Below the pieces are notes generated by a model. It did not search any database. It had not been told where the DNA came from and was given only the letters and a program-made list of their open reading frames with translations. The translations under genes and the position numbers were made by a program. A stretch of DNA of 64,000 nt from the NCBI GenBank assembly GCA_044371005.1, contig JBILUL010000002.1:1-64000 (forward strand), written 5' to 3'. Source of the DNA: UBA2402 sp044371005 (GTDB lineage: Bacteria; Planctomycetota; Phycisphaerae; Phycisphaerales; UBA1924). Shown piece by piece: positions 42,878 through 51,555 of this stretch; positions within the stretch are counted from its first letter, which is position 1, and each line of letters starts with the position of its first letter.

Positions 42878-44236
42878 TCACGGAAGAATGAACCGCTCTC
42901 CGGTCCGCAGGATCATCCCGAGCAGCCGTTCCACACCTGGCTGGCAGAACCAGACCAGAACGGTGCCGATCGCGAGATATGGTCCGAAGGGCATCTGCCG
43001 CTGAAGCGTGCCAGTCATCAGCTTTCCGAGAATCGTCCAGAAGACCCCCACAAAAGCCGCGGCGAAGAAGCCCAGGATCGAATGCGGCCACCCCAGGCAC
43101 GCGCCCACCGCCGCCATCATGTGCACATCACCCAATCCCAGTGCTTCGCGGCCCACCATCAGCGTGCCCAGAATCCGCCAGAGCCAGACGATGCCCCCGC
43201 CGATCAGGTAGCCCATGAGGACCGCCGCCAGAACGTTCAACCACAGGGGGGCTGCCACGGATGATTCGGCGATCCCCGTGTAGATGTCCACTTTCCAGGG
43301 GCCCGCAAGCCTCGTTGCCAGCGTCCAGCCTCCATAGCCAAGCGCCAGGCAGGGCGTCAGGAAGAGAACCTCCCGCACCATCTCGCGGCGGGCGTGGGGG
43401 TACTCCAGCCACATCTGCGGATCGTCGGGCGAGCCCTCTGCCCCCGACCCCTCGTTGGCACCGGCGGCCCCGGCTCCCTGCTGCTTGGGGAGGCCACTCA
43501 GCCACGACTCGTAGTCATGGAAGCTTCGTTTGATGAGACCCTTGTGCAGGAGCAGGGTACTCAGACCCAGCCCCAACATTCCCCCAATGGACGCACCAAT
43601 CCAGCCCCACCCATGGGCTCCCGGCGTGGCGATTGACCAATCCCAGCCCCGAGCAAACTGGGGGCGTTGATAGACGTTCCGGGTCGAGAGCAGTGCAACC
43701 TGGATCAGGTTCAAGCCGAGGGCCGCCACGGCTGGAACCCAGGTCAGGATCAGGGGGATCTGAAACGTCCGGGCGTCGATGATCGTGATCGCCGTCAGAC
43801 AACTGAGCAGAACCAGAATGGTGACAAACGTCGGCCAGGTGGTGGCAAACGTCGCACCTCCCCACGCCGGCCCGATGGCGTTGAAGGGGATGCCCATGAA
43901 GGGCCCATCGGTATAGACCTTCAGGAAGACCAGCCCGAAGATCGCGGCGACGATGGCTTCGACGATCGGGTATTCAGCGGAGATGGGGCTGCGGCAGAAC
44001 CGGCACTTGCCGCGGAGCGCCAGCCACCCGAAGATTGGAATGTTCTCACGCCATGTCAGTCGCGTTTCGCAGTTCGGACAGCGTGACGGAGGGCTCACAA
44101 CGTCCAAGCCCAGCGGCATGCGGTAGACGAGCACATTGAGCAGCGAGCCGATACACGCCCCGAATGCACATGCAAAGAGACCATTCACCAGAGTGAACAG
44201 CATCATGAGCGTGTTGTACGAACTGACTTCAGGCAT
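42878..44236 (-). CDS. Type IV prepilin peptidase / N-methyltransferase (A24 family), enlarged
   Basis: The product has 452 residues against a usual 230-290. The N-terminal zinc region is complete: CPNCETRLTWRENIPIFGWL followed by CRFC. IGSLLNVLVYRMP is the family start. The two active-site aspartates are in TIIDARTFQIP and GLGDVHMMAAVGA (the G-x-GD motif). Between the two lies an enlarged section with extra hydrophobic segments and a hydrophilic loop (about residues 235-290) rich in Gly, Ala and Glu. The enzyme cleaves prepilin leaders and methylates the new N-terminus at the inner membrane. Its substrates probably include the two pseudopilins in this window. An in-frame upstream ATG is rejected because it adds an unlikely extension. 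Confidence 0.93.
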   Translation of the reverse strand: MPEVSSYNTLMMLFTLVNGLFACAFGACIGSLLNVLVYRMPLGLDVVSPPSRCPNCETRLTWRENIPIFGWLALRGKCRFCRSPISAEYPIVEAIVAAIFGLVFLKVYTDGPFMGIPFNAIGPAWGGATFATTWPTFVTILVLLSCLTAITIIDARTFQIPLILTWVPAVAALGLNLIQVALLSTRNVYQRPQFARGWDWSIATPGAHGWGWIGASIGGMLGLGLSTLLLHKGLIKRSFHDYESWLSGLPKQQGAGAAGANEGSGAEGSPDDPQMWLEYPHARREMVREVLFLTPCLALGYGGWTLATRLAGPWKVDIYTGIAESSVAAPLWLNVLAAVLMGYLIGGGIVWLWRILGTLMVGREALGLGDVHMMAAVGACLGWPHSILGFFAAAFVGVFWTILGKLMTGTLQRQMPFGPYLAIGTVLVWFCQPGVERLLGMILRTGERFILP

Positions 44237-44343
44237 GCTGGGAAAGCCGGGCGTTGAGAAGGCGGAAGAGTGGCCGGAGCGTAGCGGCCCCAAGCTGCGA
44301 GCGAGCCCGGGCACCTGACCGCCCGAACCGGGTGATCGCTGCG

Positions 44344-44604
44344 TCAGGAGCCCTTCGCCGGCTTGGTCAGTTCTTCGACCCTTTGCTCGGCCCGACCCAG
44401 AATCTCGCGGCAGCGCGCAATCAGCAGCACCCCCTGCTCGTACTGCTTCACCGACTCTTCCAGTCCGATCTCGCCCCGCTCGATGCGGTCCACGATGGCT
44501 TCGAGCTGCTCCATCGCCTGCTCGTATGAGAGTTCAGCGACACCGGTGGGGGCTTCGGAGGACGCGGCGGCGGTATTGGATTTCTTGGCAGTCACTGCAG
44601 CCAT
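44344..44604 (-). CDS. xseB: Exodeoxyribonuclease VII small subunit
   Basis: The product has 86 residues, normal for XseB. After a 20-residue Ala/Ser-rich leader comes the conserved core LSYEQAMEQLEAIVDRIERG followed by EIGLEESVKQYEQGVLLIAR and RAEQRVEEL. It is the small helical subunit that packs around XseA in the single-strand exonuclease complex. It lies 55 bases downstream of xseA on the same strand. Confidence 0.93.
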   Translation of the reverse strand: MAAVTAKKSNTAAASSEAPTGVAELSYEQAMEQLEAIVDRIERGEIGLEESVKQYEQGVLLIARCREILGRAEQRVEELTKPAKGS

Positions 44605-44659
44605 TATTGCCGACCGAACCCAGGGCGGGGGACACCCCCCGATCCCGTGTCAGAGGCGA

Positions 44660-46165
44660 TCAGAAGAGCGATGGCTGGTCGCCTGGCGCGGCTGGACGGG
44701 CCGGACGCTTCGCTGGCCGGAGCATTGGGATGGCGGGCACCGGGGCTGGGTTGCACCCGGAATCGCCTGGGGCGGCACCCTCCACGCGAGATTCAATGCG
44801 GCCATCGCTCACTTGTGTTCTCAGGATCGTTCCCGCCGGAGCATCCTTGGTGCTGCGAATGAGGCGGCCCGAGGCATCGGTTGTCACCGAGTACCCGCGC
44901 TCGAGGACTCTGAGCGGGCTGACCGCAGCCAGTTCGCGATGCTTCGCCTCGGTCATTGCTGCCGCTGAGGCCAGCAGGTGCTTGACCGCAGCCCCAAGCC
45001 TTGATTCCAGACGCACCATCGCTTGTTCCCTCGCCGCGTGAACGGCGGCTGGGCGGCAGCGCTCCAATCGAAGGGCCATGCGATCCAGGCCGACATGGGC
45101 TGCGGATTGCCGGGCTGTCATGGACGCCTGCAGGCGTTCGCCGCAGCGATCCAGCGAGGTCAAGTACGCGGCGAGTGTGCCGGTGGGGGAGGCGAAGACC
45201 GGACGCGATGCGATCGAGTCGAGAAGCCGCGTGGCTCCTCGGAGTTGCTGTTCGATCAGGTACGTCAGGCGATTGGCGGTCGAGTCCACTTCACGCAGGA
45301 GCGCGGGGGCATCGGGCGTGAGACGGACTGCTGCCTGAGTCGGCGTGGCGCATCGCTCATCTGCCACGAGTTCTGCGATAGTCGTGTCGGTTTCATGACC
45401 AATCGCCGCGACGACCGGGATCGGGCAGTGAACGATCGCCTCGGCGACGATGCGTTCGTTGAAGGCCCAGAGGTCTTCCATCGAGCCGCCGCCGCGCGTG
45501 ACGAGGATGGCATCGATCCCAAGGGCCGCAGCGTGCAATCCCAGGTACTTGACTGCCGCGGCCACTTCGTCGGCAGCACCCGGTCCCTGCACGCGGCAAT
45601 CGGCCAGAAGCACGCCCACAGCCGGACAGCGGCGTTTCATGGTGACCAGGACATCCTGCAATGCCGCGGCGGATCGGCTGGTTACGACGCCAATCCGTCG
45701 GGGAAACACGGGCAGTGGCCGCTTGCGATCGGTGGAGAACCAGCCCAGGCCGCGGAGTTCCTCACACAATGCTCGGTATGCGAGTTCGAGGGCACCCGCT
45801 CCGGCGCGTTCGAGTGAATCGAGCACGATGGAGACTCGCCCGCCTGCCGCGTAGTACTCGACCTTGCCGCGGGCAACGACCTGTTCGCCGTTCTGCGGCA
45901 CGAATCCCGCGCGACGCGCGGCGGACTGGAACATGACGCAGTTGACAACCGCTCCGGCGTCCTTGAGATCAAAGTACCAATGGGTTCGATCGCGGAAGCC
46001 AGATACTTCGCCCGAGAAGCGAATGCTCTGCGGGAATCCAGACTTGAGTGCGCCGTCGATGCGAGCGGCGAGCTGAGTGACCGTGAGTGGGGTGTCGGTC
46101 GAAGGGGCGGATGCCACCGCCTTGGCCGCGGCGGTCTTGAGGGGATCAAAGAGTGATCGAGCCAT
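44660..46165 (-). CDS. xseA: Exodeoxyribonuclease VII large subunit
   Basis: The product has 501 residues. The OB-fold start is TVTQLAARIDGALKSGFPQS. The catalytic core follows: RRIGVVTSRSAAALQDVL, PVGVLLADCRVQGPGAADEV, ILVTRGGGSMEDLWAFNERI and AAIGHETDTTIAELVADERC. The C-terminal helical region (about 300-430) is long and ends VLERGYSVTTDASGRLI. It degrades single-stranded DNA from both ends, with XseB. An in-frame ATG at 46189 (MHEGGS) is an alternative start; both have a moderately spaced purine run. Confidence 0.95.
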   Translation of the reverse strand: MARSLFDPLKTAAAKAVASAPSTDTPLTVTQLAARIDGALKSGFPQSIRFSGEVSGFRDRTHWYFDLKDAGAVVNCVMFQSAARRAGFVPQNGEQVVARGKVEYYAAGGRVSIVLDSLERAGAGALELAYRALCEELRGLGWFSTDRKRPLPVFPRRIGVVTSRSAAALQDVLVTMKRRCPAVGVLLADCRVQGPGAADEVAAAVKYLGLHAAALGIDAILVTRGGGSMEDLWAFNERIVAEAIVHCPIPVVAAIGHETDTTIAELVADERCATPTQAAVRLTPDAPALLREVDSTANRLTYLIEQQLRGATRLLDSIASRPVFASPTGTLAAYLTSLDRCGERLQASMTARQSAAHVGLDRMALRLERCRPAAVHAAREQAMVRLESRLGAAVKHLLASAAAMTEAKHRELAAVSPLRVLERGYSVTTDASGRLIRSTKDAPAGTILRTQVSDGRIESRVEGAAPGDSGCNPAPVPAIPMLRPAKRPARPAAPGDQPSLF

Positions 46166-46231
46166 CTCTGCCGAGCCCCCTTCGTGCATCGAAGTCGCTT
46201 CACCTGATCGTGTGCGCCATGCGGCGTGCGA

Positions 46232-46669
46232 TCATGATTTCTGTTCGATCGATGCTCCGTCAAGGACATCGAAGCCGACGAACTGGCCGGGGCTGAACTG
46301 ATCAGCGCTCTGCCGCGAGTCGGTGGGGGTGCAGTGGATGGGGATTCCGGCGTCGACGACGACAGCACCATTGACCACGGCGATGACGGTCCCCTGCACG
46401 CGGCGGGGCCTTCCCATCACGGGTTCAATGAACTGGCCGCCAGTGGTGGTGATGTCGATGCGACGCGCCTGCGCCCGAACGAGACCGATCAGTCTCTTGC
46501 CCGGCTGGGCGGCGATGGCACCCGTGGCACGAAGGTGCAGTTCATAGCTGGTATTGGGCACGCTGAATTTGACGAACGGCGGCTTGGTCGCTGTTTCGGC
46601 AACGTTGGCGACAAAGATGCCGCGTGCGTGGGTGGGGTCGATCTTGTTGGTTGGGGCAGGGGTAATCAT
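46232..46669 (-). CDS. Hypothetical protein, beta-rich
   Basis: The product has 145 residues and was not recognised. It has no signal or membrane segment. Regular short beta-strands are seen (VKFSVPNTSYELHL, GKRLIGLVRAQARRIDI, QGTVIAVVNGAVVVDAGIPI), a pattern that would fit OB-like or small barrel folds. It precedes xseA on the same strand by about 65 bases and may share its transcript. The ATG lacks a ribosome site and no better start lies upstream in the frame before a stop. Confidence 0.6.
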   Translation of the reverse strand: MITPAPTNKIDPTHARGIFVANVAETATKPPFVKFSVPNTSYELHLRATGAIAAQPGKRLIGLVRAQARRIDITTTGGQFIEPVMGRPRRVQGTVIAVVNGAVVVDAGIPIHCTPTDSRQSADQFSPGQFVGFDVLDGASIEQKS

Positions 46670-47045
46670 GGACGGGGTAGGGTAGGGAGAAGGGAGGGGC
46701 GGCGGCGAGTCGTCCGGACCAACATCGTTGGAGTGCCGGGCCGGGGGGAGTGTTTGGGGGGCGGTACAGCCTTGAGGGCGTCCTGGCCTTCGGTCTTCAG
46801 CCGAGCCTTACGGGCCACATGGGTGAGTCGGCTCGGATCGGCAATCCGCCCTGCATGCTGGGCGCGGGATACCCGCGGACGCGGCGAGTCGGACCGGTCC
46901 GATCCTGATCGGGGACCCATGGCTGCGTCGGTCAGGCCTGAGGCTCAGGCTTGGGGGTGGCGTCAACGGGGGAGCGGTGGTGGTCACCGGTGATACGCGG
47001 GGCGGCTTCAAGCCGATGGGCGGGGGGATCGTACCGAATCGATGG
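46670..47045. other. Intergenic stretch, no supported gene; holds a 14-bp palindrome
   Basis: A 376-base gap between two minus-strand genes. Frames across it are low-complexity (Pro, Arg, Ser) and unsupported. One perfect palindrome, TCGGACCGGTCCGA (46889-46902), could be an operator or a chance event in GC-rich DNA. No hairpin with a T tract was seen. Confidence 0.5.
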
Positions 47046-47669
47046 TCAGCGATACAGGTCGATGATCCTCTTGACTTCATCGGGGTCGGCCAGATGTTCC
47101 ATGTGGATCTCAACACCGTCATCGGCAGCACTGGAGAGTGCCAGCGTTCCGATGCCCATGACGCGCTGCATGAAAGTCTGCTTCACCATGACGTGACGGA
47201 TGTCTCGCAACAGGATTTCGCTGGTGTTCTTGCTGAACAGGCCTTCGCGGTCAACGATCCTTCGCGTGGTGAGCCGCAGGCCATCGTGCATCGTCTGGAA
47301 CTTCCAGATGCCGAACATGACCAGGCAGGCGACGGCCACGACGGCTGCGATGGCCGCAATGGGGAGCATGGCCGCCATGGAGGCCACGATGGCTCCGACG
47401 ATTCCGCCCACCGTGCCCAGGGAAAGCAGAAGGAACTTGAATGGCTGTGCCCGGAACATGGCGGGGCGCAGGCGGCGGACCTCGACCTCGGGGCCGTGCT
47501 TGGCTGGCAGGCCCGCCGCGGCGGCGCGATCCTCTTCGGCGCGACTGCTGAGTGACCGGACGACGCTGACATCGGCGCAGATGGGGCACTTGACCTTGTC
47601 GCCGATGTTGACGTCATCGACCGAGAAGGGCTTGTCGCAGTTGTCGCAGGTGAGCGTGGCGGTTGGCAT
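47046..47669 (-). CDS. Membrane protein with N-terminal zinc ribbon and PH-like (bPH2) domain
   Basis: The product has 207 residues. The first 35 are a zinc ribbon (CDNCDKPFSVDDVNIGDKVKC followed by PIC). Two hydrophobic segments lie at about 80-125 (FLLLSLGTVGGIVGAIVASM; AAIAAVVAVACLVMFGIW). The end is a bacterial PH domain of the YdbT/bPH2 type: LRLTTRRIVDREGLFSKNTS, then EILLRDIRHVMVKQTFMQRV and IHMEHLADPDEVKRII. Such proteins sit in the inner membrane with unknown roles. GGGAG lies 10 bases before the ATG. Confidence 0.8.
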   Translation of the reverse strand: MPTATLTCDNCDKPFSVDDVNIGDKVKCPICADVSVVRSLSSRAEEDRAAAAGLPAKHGPEVEVRRLRPAMFRAQPFKFLLLSLGTVGGIVGAIVASMAAMLPIAAIAAVVAVACLVMFGIWKFQTMHDGLRLTTRRIVDREGLFSKNTSEILLRDIRHVMVKQTFMQRVMGIGTLALSSAADDGVEIHMEHLADPDEVKRIIDLYR

Positions 47670-47721
47670 GGTTCGGTTGCTCCCGGGCAGATCGTGCCCA
47701 TGGGGATCTTGATCGGAAACT

Positions 47722-48567
47722 CTACCACGCGATTCCGCGTGCGGCCAGACTGGCGGCCCAGGCGCTGTAGACGCCAAAGGCTGTAAGCGTACGGGCATCG
47801 CCGGTGTTGGGGGTTGTGGCGCGCAGGTCGATCAGCAGTTCGCTGGGGCAGCGTCGTGTCCGGAACTGCGTGTCGATGAGTGACTGGGGGGCATCAGTTG
47901 CCAGGAGCGTGGTCAATGCATCGAGGTTCTCGGCATCGCTGTAGCGCTTCGGGCCTCCCAGATCCGTGAAGTGAAACCGAGCGGCGTTGCAGCGGATGGC
48001 GGTGTCGTCGGAGAGGTGGATGTCCAGGATTTCGCTGTACACGGCGGTTCGCCGTGCTCCGGCACCGCCACCTTCAAGATCGGCGTGCCATCCTTCATCA
48101 TCAATGCCGCCGTAATAGCCGCCGCCCAGCGACTGTTCCTGAGCTTGCACCTTGGTCTGCTGGGGGCGGCCCCGGACCAGCAGGCGGATGTCGGAACCCA
48201 GCAGGCCCATGGCTTCGTGCGGGGGCCAGCATTCAACCATGAACATCGGCCGCGGCGCGCCCAATGCTGGCGCAATGCGCTTGGCCGGGCGAGTCGCGAT
48301 TCGAGATTCAACTTCGGCCAGACTGACCCAGAATGATGCGAAACCGAGCTTTTCAAGATTCGAGACGGCGATGGGCGCCTGGTGGATCTCGACCCGCCGC
48401 ACGATGGCGGGCAGCGGTCGACTGAGAAGATTCGATGCGGTCACGGCGTCAACCGAACAGGCCCGCACGAGTTTGGCTGCAATAGCTCCAGCATCGCCCG
48501 CGGATGGCAACGCGGCGAGCACGACGTACGCCCGGTCGGTTGTCGCAGGTTTGACGGCAGGTGGCAT
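47722..48567 (-). CDS. Hypothetical protein
   Basis: The product has 281 residues and was not recognised. The first 110 residues look like an alpha/beta module (AYVVLAALPSAGDAGAIAAK; VSNLEKLGFASFWVSLAEVE). The second part has a Gly-rich linker (LGGGYYGGIDDEG) and a strand-rich end (SEILDIHLSDDTAIRCNAAR; ELLIDLRATT). No signal peptide or membrane segment is seen. It lies 52 bases upstream of the PH-domain gene on the same strand and may be co-transcribed. It is divergent from aat. Confidence 0.6.
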   Translation of the reverse strand: MPPAVKPATTDRAYVVLAALPSAGDAGAIAAKLVRACSVDAVTASNLLSRPLPAIVRRVEIHQAPIAVSNLEKLGFASFWVSLAEVESRIATRPAKRIAPALGAPRPMFMVECWPPHEAMGLLGSDIRLLVRGRPQQTKVQAQEQSLGGGYYGGIDDEGWHADLEGGGAGARRTAVYSEILDIHLSDDTAIRCNAARFHFTDLGGPKRYSDAENLDALTTLLATDAPQSLIDTQFRTRRCPSELLIDLRATTPNTGDARTLTAFGVYSAWAASLAARGIAW

Positions 48568-48620
48568 CGATGACAAGGTAGGGCTCTGACGAGGCGGGCG
48601 GTGGAGGCCAACGATGGAAC

Positions 48621-49316
48621 GTGCTTCCCGAAGCCGAGCCCCCAGCGCCACTGTCCCGCCATGATCGCGCCATGGCCCGACGCGGCATGGAGCTCTACGC
48701 ATCTGGCTGGTTTCCGATGGCCGACGAGGATGGAATGGTGCAATGGGTCCAGCCGCATCGCCGCGCTCTGGTGCCGCTCGATGACCGCTTTCACGTCAGT
48801 CGTTCGCTGACGAGGACCCTGAGAAAGGCACCCTTTGTCGTGTCGACAGACCTGGCCTTTGACAGGGTCATTCGTCACTGTGCCAGCGCCCCAAGAGCAG
48901 AGGGGGGAACGTGGCTGGTCGACGAGATCATCGAGCTTTTTGGCCTTTTCCATCGGGCTGGGTGGGCGCACAGCATCGAAGTCTGGCGCGTGCAGCAAGA
49001 CGGCCAGATGGACCTGGTGGGCGGAGTCTACGGACTGGCGGTCGGGCGAGTCTTTTGCGCCGAATCCATGTTCTGCCTGCCCGACCGCGGCGGGACCGAT
49101 GCGAGCAAGGTGGCCCTGGTCGCCTTGAGGCAGCTGGTCAAGGACCTTGGGTTCTCTGTCCTTGATGCCCAGATCCTCAACCCCCATACGAGCCAGTTCG
49201 GCACGTACGAAGTTGACCGCGATGCCTACCTCGAGACGCTTCACAGCGACTCGCAGGCCAAGGCGACGCCGTGGCCGCCGCCTGGCACGCTCCCTGACAT
49301 CCTTGCCGCGAAATGA
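48621..49316 (+). CDS. aat: Leucyl/phenylalanyl-tRNA-protein transferase (divergent)
   Basis: The product has 231 residues from a GTG start; an ATG at 48672 is also possible and neither has a good ribosome site. The transferase adds Leu or Phe to proteins with N-terminal Lys or Arg, marking them for ClpS/ClpAP. Family landmarks are the GWFP segment, TWLVDEIIELFGLFHRAGWA, HSIEVW, GGVYGLAVGRVFCAESMFC and a final LDAQILNPHTSQFG. The usual WWSPDPR block near the N-terminus is replaced by MVQWVQPHRRALVPL, so it is a divergent member. The DIQ-type motif reads LDAQ here. Confidence 0.85.
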   Translation: MLPEAEPPAPLSRHDRAMARRGMELYASGWFPMADEDGMVQWVQPHRRALVPLDDRFHVSRSLTRTLRKAPFVVSTDLAFDRVIRHCASAPRAEGGTWLVDEIIELFGLFHRAGWAHSIEVWRVQQDGQMDLVGGVYGLAVGRVFCAESMFCLPDRGGTDASKVALVALRQLVKDLGFSVLDAQILNPHTSQFGTYEVDRDAYLETLHSDSQAKATPWPPPGTLPDILAAK

Positions 49317-49457
49317 CGGCACTGCCGCCATCGGATGGACTATCCTTCCCAGGTGTTTCCCGGACTTGGATACTCGTCCGCCATCCGGGCCACTCAGCCG
49401 CCACTGCGGTTCTCGCAGGTCGCGGCGTTGGATGCAACTCATCTGTCGGAGGCTTCC

Positions 49458-50396
49458 ATGAACCTGCGCCGTGCATTCACGCTCATCGAACTTCTTGTTG
49501 TCATCGCCATCATCGCGGTGCTTGTAGGTCTTCTGCTTCCAGCGCTGGGCAAGTCCCGCGGCGAAGCTCGGCGGGCCGTGAGCCGCGCCAACCTGCGCAG
49601 CAACGCCCAGTACATGGCCGCGTACGCCGTCGATTGGAAGGACTCGTTCGTCAATCCCTTCGGAACGGGGACCGACAACATTTCGCAGCCCTGGGTCTGG
49701 GCGCAGCGTCCGCCGGCGGGCACTGCCTTCGGCACCTATGGGTGGGCCTATGGCCCTCCGTACAGCAACAGTGGCTCGGAGTCGTACGGCTATCACTGGC
49801 TGGCACACACGCTCTTCCAGGATTCCGACATCACCTCGCGAGCCAAATCGAACGTTGCGCCCGACGACGTGGACCTTCAGTTGTGGTTCAAGGAAAACAA
49901 CGACGCCAATGCTCAGAACAATCTCGAGTGGATCTTCCCCAGTTCTTACTGGTATCCGCCGGTCTTCTGGCAGGATCCCAAGCGGTTCGCCCCGGCGTAC
50001 CGGCTCACGCCCTCTCAGGGAGCACGCTGGTTCTTCCGCAGGAACCTCATCTCAGACACGCTGATTCCCTCTTCCAAGGTCATGCTCTTTGAGGCCAAGG
50101 ACTTCACGAACAAGAGCAAGCCCATGTGGAATACCTCGGCAGCCAAGCCCCAGGTGGCGCTGGTTGACGGGAGTGCACGCACGGTGGCCATCGCCGACAT
50201 CATCATCGACACGGCTCTTCCAGCTGAACGCGATACGACCCAGCTCCTGTACCCTTCGGGTCGCTGGGAGCCAGGTGAAGGTGAAATGGGAAGTGCGTAC
50301 CTCCAGTTCGGACTTCCTCGGTTCCGATGGACGTATGGCGGTCCTGCCTTCTTCTGGGCAACGCGTGATGGCATTCGCGGGAGGGACCTGCGATGA
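49458..50396 (+). CDS. Pseudopilin-like protein (second copy)
   Basis: The product has 312 residues. MNLRRAFTLIELLVVIAIIA gives a classic prepilin leader with cleavage before Phe. GLLLPALGKSRGEARRAVSR continues the N-terminal helix. The globular part is rich in Trp and Tyr and ends with a strand LFEAKDFTNKSK and VALVDGSARTVAIAD, which resembles the H-x9-DG-type C-terminus of planctomycete pseudopilins. CGGAGG 6 bases before the ATG supports the start. Its stop overlaps the start of a small membrane protein (ATGA), so the two are coupled. The processing enzyme is probably the prepilin peptidase encoded about 5 kb to the left. Confidence 0.85.
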   Translation: MNLRRAFTLIELLVVIAIIAVLVGLLLPALGKSRGEARRAVSRANLRSNAQYMAAYAVDWKDSFVNPFGTGTDNISQPWVWAQRPPAGTAFGTYGWAYGPPYSNSGSESYGYHWLAHTLFQDSDITSRAKSNVAPDDVDLQLWFKENNDANAQNNLEWIFPSSYWYPPVFWQDPKRFAPAYRLTPSQGARWFFRRNLISDTLIPSSKVMLFEAKDFTNKSKPMWNTSAAKPQVALVDGSARTVAIADIIIDTALPAERDTTQLLYPSGRWEPGEGEMGSAYLQFGLPRFRWTYGGPAFFWATRDGIRGRDLR

Positions 50397-50647
50397 GCCA
50401 ATCCGCTTCGAGAAACAAACTGCTGACTCTTGCTGTCCTTGTCGTAGGGCTGGGCGTGGTCGGTGGCGGTATCTGGTATGTCAGTACCGGCTCCGGGCAG
50501 CCAAGCAAGAAGGAGGCGGATGCCGCGGCACGTGAGGCCAAGCTCCTTCAGCAATCGCTGAAGGATGCGCCGCCCCCGCCGCTGGCAGACATCCCCGTGC
50601 CTGATGAACCCGTGAAGGGTCGCGGTCCGATGGTCAAGCCCAAATAA
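50393..50647 (+). CDS. Small single-pass membrane protein coupled to the pseudopilin
   Basis: The product has 84 residues. One hydrophobic helix (LLTLAVLVVGLGVVGGGIWY, about 10-30) is followed by a charged segment and a Pro-rich tail (PPPPLADIPVPDEP). The ATGA overlap with the pseudopilin gene indicates translational coupling and a shared role. It may anchor or assist the pseudopilin; no family was recognised. Confidence 0.75.
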   Translation: MSQSASRNKLLTLAVLVVGLGVVGGGIWYVSTGSGQPSKKEADAAAREAKLLQQSLKDAPPPPLADIPVPDEPVKGRGPMVKPK

Positions 50648-50783
50648 CTGATCACCCCGGTAACTTGCTGCAGCGGTGCAACCACGGCCCGACGATTCCC
50701 AACCAGTGGTTGGATCGTCACTCCCGCGAGGTGGCTCTGCCGCACGGCAGGCCCACGAACGCGTACTGCCGGGGAATCGGGCC

Positions 50784-51518
50784 ATGCTGCAAGTCCTGTC
50801 GCTGATGTCCAAGATTGTCTTTGCCCCCATCTGGATTCTCTGGAAGGGCTACAACGTTCTGTGGTGGGCGTTCGAAGGTTTTGGCCGTCGCGATGTGCCC
50901 ATTGAAGATCCCAGTGCGCCCGAACGCGGTGCTGCATTCGAGATCACGGATTCTCGCCCGGCTGAACTGGCCTTGACGCCTCCAATCGGGCTGCTCAAGG
51001 GTGGCTTTGCTGGCACGTTGGTCCTGAGCGCTGGTGCTGGGATCGCGTCCGGTGCATTGGCCTCGTCGCAGACCCTCTCACCTACGCACGCCTGGCTGGT
51101 CTGGGGTTGGGCCTCAGTCATCGCAAGCCTGGTCAGCATCTTCGCGGTTCGAAAGGTGGCTCTGGAGCGGGCGCGTCGCAAGACGATGCGCGATCGAATC
51201 CGTGCCGCGGTGAATCGTGCGGGCCGGGGAGCGGCCAGCGTCGCAGCCGCGGGGTACGCCGCGGCGAGGCACGCGGCGGGCGTTGAGACATCGGCCCCAA
51301 CGACTCCGGTTGATCCCTCATCTCGAGCCTCAACCAGGATGAACGCTCGCGAACGTGCCGCGTGGGCGGGCACGATGGTTGGCAAGGGGGCATCCGCTGC
51401 CGGGCAATGCACCGCCGTTGGCTGCAAGGCCGCCTGGGCAGGCATCCGGCATGCCGCGGCGACGTACAAGGCCATGCGCACACCAGCACCGTCGCCCACC
51501 CCGGCCACGGGTGTCTGA
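50784..51518 (+). CDS. Hypothetical membrane protein with basic Ala-rich tail
   Basis: The product has 244 residues and was not recognised. Three hydrophobic segments are seen: IVFAPIWILWKGYNVLWWAF near residue 15, a Gly/Ala-rich one (GTLVLSAGAGIASGAL) near 75, and AWLVWGWASVIASLVSIFAV near 105. The second half (about 115-244) is rich in Ala, Arg and Thr with repeated A-x-x-A spacing, and is probably cytoplasmic. The start is chosen as the ATG just before the first helix. It precedes kdsA by about 40 bases, which suggests but does not prove co-transcription. Confidence 0.65.
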   Translation: MLQVLSLMSKIVFAPIWILWKGYNVLWWAFEGFGRRDVPIEDPSAPERGAAFEITDSRPAELALTPPIGLLKGGFAGTLVLSAGAGIASGALASSQTLSPTHAWLVWGWASVIASLVSIFAVRKVALERARRKTMRDRIRAAVNRAGRGAASVAAAGYAAARHAAGVETSAPTTPVDPSSRASTRMNARERAAWAGTMVGKGASAAGQCTAVGCKAAWAGIRHAAATYKAMRTPAPSPTPATGV

Positions 51519-51555
51519 TCATCCACATCCGACCGGTGCCCGCATACGCTCGACC

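Noticed and set aside
46666..46920. Minus-strand frame whose stop overlaps the start of the hypothetical gene
   Set aside because: Pro/Arg/Ser-rich low complexity and no features; the ATGA overlap alone is weak evidence.
46936..47045. In-frame continuation after the PH-domain protein stop
   Set aside because: About 37 codons of unlike sequence with no start; readthrough is unsupported.
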